A DNA stretch of 64,000 bases, from NCBI GenBank assembly GCA_902728285.1, contig CACVBU010001379.1, positions 393,978 through 457,977 on the forward strand. Reading direction: 5' to 3'. The notes beneath the pieces were generated by a model. The model did no database searches and was not told the DNA's origin. It worked only from the letters and a program-made list of their open reading frames with translations. The DNA is from Clytia hemisphaerica (taxonomy: Eukaryota; Cnidaria; Hydrozoa; Leptothecata; Clytiidae). Position 1 is the stretch's first letter, and each line of letters starts with the position of its first letter. Of the stretch, positions 22,901 through 34,900 are shown piece by piece. Both the position numbers and the translations under genes were made by a program.

Positions 22901-25900
22901 AAAAGAGTGAAAAAATATGAGCACTAGATTTGGTTTCTTGAGACATTACAACATATAAGTAGTGGAAAACCTGAATTTCGGCTCTGGGATTTAAAGGGGT
23001 TATCCCATTGGAAGAAAGTGGAAGAGTTAAATTTCTTTGGACTTATCTTTTCAGGCATATTGCTATTGGATTCACTGAGGATGGAAGATATTTGTTGACT
23101 TATGTTTCTAACATTAAGTTTCAATTATCAGACACTTCTGTTTGCTCTTATCAATATGTCCTGCATTGGTGGAAATTTGATCTTTGGAATAAACTACAAA
23201 AGGTAAGGACTTCATTGATATTTATTCGTAGAATCATTTTTGGACCTACCTCGAAGGTCCTTTAAATTGACCTGTGTCCTTCCGTCCGTCCATCTGATGC
23301 ATTTTCTCAGGATTGGCTCTTTCGAATTTTCTGATTTTTTTCACAATGATGCAAAATGATAATGCCCAAAATCTGAGAGAGCCAGATTTCAAAAACAAAA
23401 TTCTGACTGAAATGTGCCGGAAAAACTGTTTTTGGTGTTTTCTCAAGATTTCATTATCAGTTTTCCAAAACATGGTCGAGTCCAAATTTTTGAGAAAAGC
23501 TTTTTCCTGCCAGAAATACTTTAGGCGTGCAAACTTTCGCGAGCAGAAACTTTCAATTCAGCATTGCGGACGAAGTAAAACTCAGAATAAAAACATACTG
23601 GTTTAAAATATTTCGCTCTCTCTTAGAGCATCTTCAGTTTTTTTGAATAACAAAGACGTTTAACAATTATATTTAACGACGCTAGAACGGCATTACAATG
23701 ACTTCTTCAGTTTTTGACGTCACGGAACATCTGGTACACTTCTTTCGCGTATCCGTGGCAGTCTTTGTTGAGACCTGATGGAGCCAGAGTTTGGAGTCTG
23801 CACATCCATTTATCTTCGGCTCGTTCTCTTTCTGCGGAGGATGAAAAGTCACTTTCTAGGATCATCACCTCAAGGTCAGCAAAGGAGTGGTCGCGATGGA
23901 AATGTTCTGCCAACTCTGAATTTTTCGGTCTCTTTCCAATGTCGTAGCGGTGCTTTGAAAAACGCGTTGACAAGGCTTCTCCTGTGTGACCAACGTACAA
24001 CTTGTCATGGATCTTGCATCTGGCTGCATACACAACGTTCTTCGTTTTGCAGCTACCACCATTGGTTACACGTTTAGTGATACCATCTTCGTCTGCACAT
24101 GGCATCCAGCTCTCAGACACCTATCATCACTTCTTCGTCAAAACTTCAACATGGTCAAAAACGACATCACCTTATCCACCGTCTTCCCTTCAACTCCAAC
24201 AGTCGCCTTCCGCCGCCGAAAAACAATCGCCAACAAAATCGTGCGAAATGATATCTTGGAAAGACCACCACGTCAAAACACCACGAAACCGTGTGGTAAA
24301 TGCAAGCTATGCCCGAACATTGTCACCCAGTCAGAAATCACTCACAATGGTATCACTAAACGTGTAACCAATGGTGGTAGCTGCAAAACGAAGAACGTTG
24401 TGTATGCAGCCAGATGCAAGATCCATGACAAGTTGTACGTTGGTCACACAGGAGAAGCCTTGTCAACGCGTTTTTCAAAGCACCGCTACGACATTGGAAA
24501 GAGACCGAAAAATTCAGAGTTGGCAGAACATTTCCATCGCGACCACTCCTTCGCTGACCTTGAGGTGATGATCCTAGAAAGTGACTTTTCATCCTCCGCA
24601 GAAAGAGAACGAGCCGAAGATAAATGGATGTGCAGACTCCAAACTCTGGCTCCATCAGGTCTCAACAAAGACTGCCACGGATACGCGAAAGAAGTGTACC
24701 AGATGTTCCGTGACGTCAAAAACTGAAGAAGTCATTGTAATGCCGTTCTAGCGTCGTTAAATATAATTGTTAAACGTCTTTGTTATTCAAAAAAACTGAA
24801 GATGCTCTAAGAGAGAGCGAAATATTTTAAACCAGTATGTTTTTATTCTGAGCAGAAACTTTCGCGAGGACGAAAAATCGCGAAATTCACGACATTTACT
24901 TTCGCGAATTTAACGGAAAAACATTTTTCGCAAGCATAAACTTTCGCGAATCAGGACGTAAAATTGAGAATTTTCACATGAAAAATGGCTTACAGGGTCA
25001 AATACTTCTTGGATTGGCTTGAAACATTATTTGTCCTTTGACTTTTTAGTCTTTTAGCAGGCTAAAAAGTGCCATAAAAGTAAGTTACATTTTATTCAAA
25101 GTTTTACAGATTTTCTATTTTGTCAAGAATTTTTCGCGAGGATAAACTTTCGCGAATGGCCCTTATTAGAATTTTTAAAGACATTTACTTTCGCGAAAAG
25201 GGCCAGAATGCGCAAAAATCGCGAAAGTTTCTGCTAGCGAAAGTTTGTACTTCCTTTTCTATTTCCATTCTTTATTTATCATTAGGTAGGTCCAATATGC
25301 ATTACCAGATTGTGCTTGTTTTTTTTTGAAGTATTCTCTTTTTCTTTTTGGACCTACCCCGGTGGGGTAGAGGTCCTATAAATTAATCAATGTCCGTTCG
25401 TTCGTCCGTTCGTTCGTCCGTCTGTTACCAGCTTTTCTCAGGATTGGCTCATTAGTTTTTCTGATTTTTCATTTTAAACCTTCACTTTCGAATCAACTTT
25501 TCTTTCTATTTGATAATATTCTAATTCAACTCTTGAATATATTTTCAACATGCACCAAACCACTGTCTAATTCAATCAAAAGTTACACCTTCCCCCCCCC
25601 CTACAGATTATTCGGAGAGAGATTTTAAGACAAATTTTTGCAGTTTTTAAAGTCTTTTGCTCCTGCTTTTTGTTTCAGGTATATGAAGTTGAATTATTTG
25701 CAAAGGAAACAATTTCAAACGTCAGGATTCTGCGACTGATTATATTGTGGTTCATGCATCTCTTGTCAAGTAACGACTCCTTTTCTCCGACAGACTTTGC
25801 AATTAAAAACCATAGATCAACGATTATAGTTGTTATAAAGTTTCTGTATTACTCCAGGCTATTTCTCTAACTAAACACTTAATTTTTTACATATCGTAAA

Positions 25901-28900
25901 CGCCCCGGGTGTTCATTAAATTTTTTGGATTTTTGGGGTGTTTAAAAGAAGGGGGCGTTTATTTGATAAGTTATGAACAAGGTCACTTTAGTAACGTGTA
26001 TTGGAACCTCATTTTTCCTTTCTATTATTATTTGAATATAAATATGTCAATTTAGGGATGTAGAAATGGGTCAAAACCAGGTCGAATACAAAAAGAGTAT
26101 AATTATTGTTGTATATCTAAGTTTTCTTCATATTATACTTCCTTACTGCTACCTGTTTCAAATAAATGCCCCTCCTAGGGGGGGGGGCGTGGCGTTTATT
26201 TGAAGGTGAGGGGGCGTTCATTGAAAATTTTTCCTTAAAGGAGGTGCGTTTATTCGAGGGGGCGTTTATTCTAAGTGAAACGGTATATTATTATCCTTTT
26301 TCAGTACGGATTCTCAAAGCAATGGAAGAATGTGTTATGTATCAATCGTCCCTAAATATAACAAGAAGAAACCTGAACAGAATCAATATAGTGTCCATTT
26401 CAAATATGAACTGTTACCACCTCATCCACCATTTCTGACCACTATATCTTTGAAAAGAAAGAATGTTATACTTTTAAATTCTGGAGATATGTTGTTTGCC
26501 ATTCTGATACCTGAACCTTCAAGTTTATTTTCTTGCGAATCAGGAAAGGATATACAGACAAGATTGTGTTACTGCCAGCAACGCCAACAAGACGTGCTTG
26601 CAAACCAAAGCAACATAGATGTCAATTATGACGACTCGACTGATTATATTTCATTCATAAATCAAGGATTTAATACAATAAATGATAACGATTCGCAAAC
26701 ATCCCTTCCTGACTCACCTTTTGATTGTATGACAACTGTAATACCATGTGCAATTACTACAGTTGATGGTTTGATACAGTTGAAGAATAGTTATGAACAC
26801 AGATGCTTTCGACATGCTGATAAAGGTTAGGCTCATTGAGTTTAGATTCTATAGATGTATTTATGTTTTTATTAATTTCGCATAGCGAAAGTATTACGAT
26901 CGTCTTTCGCGGCGGCGGTGTAATGAAAAATTTAGAAAACGAAAGTAGTTGAAACTTCTAGAACATTCTCGAAGATTCTAAAATATGGACTCACTCGCTA
27001 AGATAAAATTCAATGATTCCAGTCCGCAAGTGCTAGGTAGGTGGAACCAAGCATTCGTAAACATTCTTGTTTTTTAAAATGGCGGATTCGATCATGCTGT
27101 CAGACTTGCTCTGGATTTTTGTATTTTTATCATGTTTTTGATGTTTTTAGAGTACTTAAAGAGGTTTATATTTGTTTTAGCATAGTATTTTATGTTTGTG
27201 TAGTTAGTAAATGCACCAATGAAGTGATATGAATCTTACAATTAGAGTTGCCCTTGAACATCACTTCACACAACAACAAATACAGACAAACACAACAGAC
27301 AGGTATGATCTTCATTTTTACAGGTAGAATTATTTGTTGATATTTGATTAGGTTGTGTTGTAAGAAAGATTATCGTTTACTTAGCACTTAGTATTTCACA
27401 GAAGAATTCATAGCAGGGGGTGTCAATCTATAAGTGATAGAAGCTACCTTTTGATGTGTTAATTGTCAATCGATGAGCGATGACTAATTATAATAACTAA
27501 CCGATTGATTGGATGTCGATCGATTTCGATAATCGATACTATTCTAACCGATAATAGATTAGTTTTTTAATCGATTGGACTCGATTGGCTGTCAATTGTG
27601 ATCAATATCGAACATCTTTATTATAAATCGATGGAAAATCGATCACAATTACAATTGATAGCCAGTCGAGCTTCCCATAAAATCTTGATTATCGATTGTC
27701 TATCAATTATCGAAATCAAACGATATCCAATCCATTGATTATTTATTGATTAGTCATCGATTGGAAAAAGTTATCGATTGAGAGTCTGGCATGTTGGATT
27801 GGCGCTTCGTGGGATAGTGGTCATTGGACCTTGGCAGTTACAAAAACATTTTGTTCAACCACCTTCACTTCAAGATAGGCCACCATAGAATGAACTTCCT
27901 TTTATAGGATGAACCATATTCATGTGGCTTTCAGCCTTGCACTCCATCACAGAGCCTATTTGAGATATTTTACTAACACCTGTAGCCCAGAGAAAAATTT
28001 TAGACCTTTATTATTTGAATGCATGCCTTTTTTAATGCTCAAATATAAAAAAATTAAAAAGATTTCAACTTGGTCATTAGTCAAAAAAGTCATTAAAATT
28101 GATTAGCCTCTGCGATGGAGTGCAAGGCTGACAGCCACATGAATATGGTTCATCCTATAAAAGGAAGTTCATTCTATGGTGGCCTATCTTGAAGTGAAGG
28201 TGGTTGAACAAAATGTTTTGGCATATTGATGTAACTGCTTGGTTGCTACGCAGGCATCAAAGTTTGGGATTCCCACTCACAGCGGTTCACTTGAAAAGTG
28301 ATTGAGCCTTCACCCGGGTCAACCCAAATGAATGCGAGGGAAAACGGCAAGACTATTGTTGAAGTCAATATCAAAATCTTACTGGAAAATTTGTATCAAC
28401 TTTGCTTGAATACTGATTGTACAATGGATTTGAGTTTTGATTGATCAGATATATAACACTAAAGACAAACTTTTTTATACAGTGTCAGACTCCCACTCAA
28501 AACAATTGATTCATTTTCAATCGATGACACATTGATAACAAATCAATTGACTGGATATCGATTGGTTCTGGTACCGTAAGTTGGTCTAATGTCAACATCC
28601 CTCTTCTAATTCCGACACCCTTCCTTAGAGATAGGAATAATAGGAAGATTGGGATGACTTATAGACAAAAGGTATTTTCCTCTCTGATCGCTAAGGAAAG
28701 AAAAATGGTTTCCATCAGCGATTCTGACCTTGCAATTATCCCTATCTTTAAAGAAGGTTGTCGAAATTAGAAGGGGGATGTTGACATTAGACCAACGTAC
28801 AGTAATTGATAGGTATTTGATAATGTTATGCTAATTATGACATTAAGGAAGGCTCAATTACATTATAGTCAGGTAGAATTGCATAGCTACCCAGACAAAA

Positions 28901-31900
28901 ATGGTGTAGAGATGAAATTTTGCACAGAGGTCCAGGAATATGTCAGGAATCACCAAAAAAAAGCCCCACCCCCATGAAGATGGGAACACCCTCAAATCCA
29001 TAATGGCGGACATGGTACTTTTTTCTACAATTAATCAAGGGGGGACCCTTGACAACTGATTTTTAATTGTTTTCAAATGTCAAAAATAACTAGACAGGGA
29101 GATTCCTCTCGATGAGTAGATAAAGAAAATGGGGTCACTTTTGAGATTTGGACCACGTGATCCCGAGATATGACCTCTAAAGTCCAAAAAATGACGATTT
29201 TGATGACGTCAGCATTTTTACTGAGATGGATAAATTGGAACGTCCATGAGCTAGTCATGTAGCCCTGATCATGGGCTTTCAGAAAAATATATGGTTTAGT
29301 ATGTTTAAACCAACTGTTGGCGAGATATAACGATTTTAAAATCGAAAAAAAGTGCTGACTCAGCAAAAATAAGCGTTTTAAACGATTTTAAAATCATTAT
29401 ATCTCGCCAACGGCTGATCTAAACATATTAAACCATATACTTTTCTGAAAGCCCATGATCAGAGCTACATGACGAGTTTGTCGATGTTTCAATTTATTGC
29501 TGTCAGTAAAAATGCTGACGTCATCAAAATCGTCATTTTTTGGACTTTAGAGGTCATATCTCAGGACAAGTGCACCAAGTGCACTGGGTTGGGGTTGATT
29601 TGTCAGCAAGTGGGAAAAAATGCACTGTAAGGGTGTAAAATTTGGGGAAATACCAAATTTTGAGGTAAAATTTGAGAAATTTTAAAAAATTTTGCCCTGA
29701 AAAGGGCAAACAATTTCGAAAAATTGCACAATAAAGGGTCAATTTTCAGCCAAATTTTTCCTGCACTGTAAGGGTCCAATTTTAGAGACCTGGTTTTTGG
29801 CCGAACGTACGGTCGTTTTCAAAATCGAGTGCCCTCCCCCCCCCCCCCCGGGTAGTCAATCAACAAATTCTCAAAAAATATGTAACTCCACGTCTCAATA
29901 ATATGGATTCAAGGCAAGTAACACAGCAGTAACAAAGTTTTACCTTTAAGGTAAAACATTTTTGCAGAAAAAAAATTGGCCTTAAAAATTTGAATTAATT
30001 TCCATCAAATTTAAAATATTTATGTCATATTCCAAATTTGTGCTTTTCGAGCCTTGAAACAGTTTTTTTTATCTAATAGCAATATTTTGCCAAAAATTGA
30101 ATTATTTTTATATTTATTTTTCAAGGCATCAGCAAAATAAATGCCCGTCAAAGTTGATTGTGTTTGATTTTGTTTTATTGAGTATATATTATGTATCCGT
30201 CATTAAAGTCTGTCGTCTCAAAAATATGTAGATACTTTAATTACCTTTCAAACTAATTCTCAGCACCAAGTTATATTAAAGTAGAAAGTTATGTACCGTT
30301 AGAATTGGAATGATATATTAGAGAGGCCCCCCAGCGGTTTGCGTGATGGCGTGATTGGGACTTTTTTCTTGCGTGATTAGGCGTGCCGCTGGGGGGGGGC
30401 TCATTAGAGGTGAACAATCTATATGACTAAAATGTTCACATTTGGGTGACAATAAAGCTCTAGCCCCGTTCTATTTATTGCATTCTATTAATGGTGACAG
30501 GGGGATACTTAGGCATAAATAGGTGCCAGGTATGTGCTGATGCACACAAGGTTTGGTTTTTAACCTTCCCAAGTCTCTGAATTATTTAAGGTACGAAAAA
30601 CTTGAAAAGTCATAAAAATCTCTAAGAGTCACATTTTCGCCTTGTCTCTGTAACTGTAAGGGTAACTTTATTCTCTATTTTGTCTATGAATAATCAAAGA
30701 CTTTGCGAAATTTTCGACTCTTGAGTCGTCTTGTATTTTTGTTGTTTTCTACCCTGCACCATATATGGCTAGGTACTAAAATGACTCTTTAGAAGGTCCA
30801 GTGTGATAGTGGTCAAGTGGTAGCATGCTTGAATACTTGCTGTCGATCAGTCAGTGATGGTAAACATCTGTCACAGGTCAGTAGATGTTATGTTAAGGTA
30901 ACTACAATACAATATCTCTCCAATAAAACAATGAACAATATCTCTCCAATAAAACAATGAACAGTATTTATTCAATAACACAAGTAACGTTAACTATAAA
31001 ACAATAAAACAATGTACAATTTCACTTGTATAATTCCAAGCTCCTCCACAACCATTATTTTGTTAGTTATTGGTAGTCTAAAGGTAAAAGTATCACTATG
31101 GATTCTTGAGATTAATGATTTTTTTTTTTACCTTTTTCAAATCGTATACCCTTCTTGGGAATGTCCTGAAAACTTCAGGGTCATTGCATAAGTATTTGGG
31201 TTACATGAAGCACTTTAGTGCACTTAGATGCTATAAAAATCGGTCCAGACCGATCGGCCAAAAAGCGGTCAAATATCGGCTTTTTAGCTGCCAAGATTTC
31301 ACTTTTACCGTTCCCGCCTCTATTTCTATCGGCTATGGATTGGCCACTCTTGTTTCACTTTTGAGGCGATTTTTGCGGCTTTGCCGATCGGGCTAAAGTC
31401 CGGTAAGAAGGCTGGGTCTATGCGTTTGCCGGCAACGAAAGAATAAAAACAATCATTTTTTAGTTCATTCTTTCTTTCTTTCATAAAGATCAAATTAAAG
31501 ACAACTGATAGAATTATACAACTGCAATAAAAGGATTGACAAAAGAACTTCTTTTTATAAACCATTATATTTCTGAAGCAAGACCGTTCCTTTGCTTTGT
31601 GGTCTTCATTTGTACTCAATTTATTCTGTCTTTATTCTTTTTTTAACGAAAAGATCCCCTGCCCCAATACGATCCCCGGGGGGTACTAGGGTTGCGAGAC
31701 GGGGAGGGGGGGGTGTGCCGCCCAACTTTCGAACTTTGGACCCTTACCGGGACTAAAAAGGAGAAAACAAAGGAAAATTTTGGGAATTTTACGACCCTTA
31801 GCGGGACAAATTTGACCAATTTTGACCAAATTTCGATCTTTCAGGGGGTAGAAAGTTGAAATTTTTGCCGACCCTTAGCGGGACTTTGGAAATCCCTCGT

Positions 31901-34900
31901 AAAAAGACAACCCTGTCTCAGTTTGACCCAGGCAGAAATGGATGTTGCGATTTTTGTCATCTCAAAAAAGAAGCCGTTGCATTGTTTTCCGCGCGCGTTC
32001 TATTTTGTGCCAATCAAAATGCGTCACGTCACGCATTCGAAAAAATTCGAAAATGTTGCAATCAAAACGAAAAGTGTTTCATTTGTGACTTTGGCTTTGA
32101 AAAGAAAACATGAACTCTATAGAAACTAAAATTAAAAAAATATTGTGATTATTTCATCGCAACATTTCAAACAACTTCTGGAAAAGATCGAAGAACATTT
32201 ATAAAGTTAATTAAATTGAGATATAGAAATTGAATGACTTTCTTGTCTTCGAAATTCAGTTTTCGAAGGAAGCCTTTTATCTTTATTTTTATCAATGGTG
32301 ATTCATTTTTGGACATAAAAAACTCCCAAGGATAACTAGTAAGTTTTTATTTATTTTGGAGATGAAAAATGCCAAAAGAAAACGAGAGAAGAAACAAAGT
32401 CTCAGCGATTTTGTAAGAAGAAGGAATTTCTTTTTTAAAGTAGCGCTATATAGCAATATTTAAAAATTAGGCTGCTAGTTTGCGAATCAAACTCAGCTCG
32501 AGGATTTATTTATTTTGTTGATCAATGTTAAACAAATTTTAGAACTTTGAGTGATATTTGTTATTTTTATAAGAATTCTAAACTAATTCACATGCGAAAA
32601 TTGCTTATATCCGTACGTCAATCTGAGATTTTAGAAAAGTCACACGAAACTTCAGAGGACCTGGTCGTAAGAAAATGTTCTTATAAGCTATAGGTTTATA
32701 TACTGTACATCATTTTTTTAGCATTTTTTATCTTCTTTCTCCAGGGGTATGTGGGGAAAATCGGCTCCAAATTATTATTTCTCTGCAAGCTTTTTGTGTG
32801 TAACTTCAGTTTTCACAAGCAAGAATTTTTCTGCTTCTGAAAAGTGACAAATCCCAAGAAAAATCAAAATCAAAATAACTTTTCTGTATCACTTTTTTTC
32901 TTTGTTTTATCTTTTCTGTCTTTTCAAAACAAAACATTCGAATCTTGATCAAAGCAATCGAAAGCGCATTCGTCAATATGCAATGTCTTCTTTTTTGTCT
33001 CAATCGAACGCGTGATGTCTCTTGTCCAATGAAATCGCTAGAATCTTACTTATTTATATATTGTAACGTTTTAATTTAATATTTAATTACTATATTCTTG
33101 AGAAAAAAAAATTGAGAATCTTACTGATGCGCGATAATTGTGCCTTCTCCTTGACTAAGCACATGCCCCTGTCTCACCTCCTTTATATTCTCGATATTTT
33201 GTTTATCCTTCGAAACTATAAGTTAACCTTATGATAAACATTCGAACTTCAATATTCTTAACTGACGATATCAGCTATCGACTGTCATTGAAAAATCTCG
33301 ACAGTCAATAAAAAGTATAGACACTAGATGAAACTCTAAAATGAAGACTGGAATGGACAATCGAATAGGATTTCTTCATGGAGAGGTTATGCGTCGATGT
33401 CAAATCTAGTCTTAATTTTAGAGTTCGGTGCATAAAATCAAAATAAAAGAATCCTCGGGATCGGAATGAAGTTTTGATGAGCTAAAATTGATTGTCTGAA
33501 ATTATTTTGATATAATACACCCCTTTATAACGAAAGAAGCAGAAAAAGTTTCTAAAGAATTCAAGCAGCTCCAATTTTAATTGTATAGTCAACAGCCTCC
33601 TAATTTAGAAAGGTAATCCCTATTTCTCAAAAGGTTTTCTTCCTTGCAGAAAAACAACTTAAATCATAGAAAACTCTGAACAACACCCAGTCTTTGAAAC
33701 AGGGATGTAAAATAATGAGGATTCCAAGACTAATATTTGATGGGAAAAAAGTCGATCTCGTTTAATTTTAAGATTCAGAGGTACATTGATAGAAAAATAT
33801 CTTTGTTACATCATTATAGTACTAAGACTAAGTTCTAAAGTTGTAAATAAGAATGCAAAATCTTAATGTAAATAGCAGTGGGCTATAGAGACCTTTTTTT
33901 TCAAAATTAAGTTTGCATAATTTTTTTTGGTTGGTTGGGACCCAAATAACATAAATCTAAGATATTTTTGGATATTTCCAAAAAATGGCGGTTCTCCGCC
34001 CTTTTTTATGCCCGAAATGGGCCATTTTCGGGCCATTTTGCTTGGAAAAAAAATCTAAAACCTGCTGTGTTGGTGCTACAACCATCAAATTAGGCTCAAA
34101 ATGATCCTTGGAAAAAAGTAGGATTAGAATGTAACAATTATATACCTCTGCCATATATATAAACTTAAAAAATTAGGTTTTTCGGCCAAAATTGACAAAA
34201 ATTGCGAAAAAACAGGGTTTTGCCTGGAAAAAAATCTAAAATCTGTTCTGTTTGTGCTACAAGCCTCAAATTAGGGTCAAAATATTCGTTGGAAAAAAGT
34301 AGGATTAGAATGTAACAATTATATACTTCTACCATATATGTAAACTTCAAAAAATTTGGAAATTGGGCCAAAATTGACCGAAACTGGGGAAAAAAGGGTT
34401 TGCCTGGGAAAAAAATCTAAAATCTGTTCTGTTGGTGCTATGAACCTCAAATTATACTTAAAATATTCCTTGGAGGAAAGTAGGATTAGAATGTAACAAT
34501 TATATACCTCTACCGTATATATAAATTAAAAAAATTAAGTATTTAGGCCGAGATAGACCGAAACCAGGAAGAAACTGGGTTTTGCCTGGAAATGAAACCT
34601 AAAATCTGTTCTATTTGTGCTACAAACCTCAAATTAGGCTTAAAATGTTCCTTGGGAAAAAGCAGGAATCGAATATAGCAATTACATACCTCTACCACAT
34701 ATATAAAATTCAAAAATTAGCTATTTAGGCCAAAATGGACCGACACCAGGAAAACGCTGGGTTTTGCCTGGAAATAAAACCTAAAATCTGCGCTGTTCGT
34801 GCTACAAACCTCAAATTAGGCTTAAAATTTTCCTTGGAAAAAAGCAGGATAAGAATGTAGCAATTATGTACCTCTAACCATGTATATAAAATTAAAAAAA

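Larger units (their letters stand above)
23519..25244. mobile_element. MITE TTTCGCGA-rich, copy 2, split by a Penelope insertion
   Basis: Left end CTTTAGGCGTGCAAACTTTC and right part ending GCGAAAGTTTGTAC match the 2,882-3,313 element. It is interrupted after GAGCAGAAACTTTC (23,541-23,554), and the same 14 bases restart it at 24,850-24,863. This gives a target duplication of about 11-14 bp around the inserted Penelope-like sequence. Confidence 0.75.

Noticed and set aside
23986..24084. N-terminal extension of the GIY-YIG frame
   Set aside because: It is the inverted arm read antisense, not part of the Penelope-like protein.
25711..25870. Continuation of DCAF15 exon 4 in its entry frame (ILRLIILWFMHLL)
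   Set aside because: Alternative frame with DYIVVHASLV both fits the family and gives the phase needed by exon 5.
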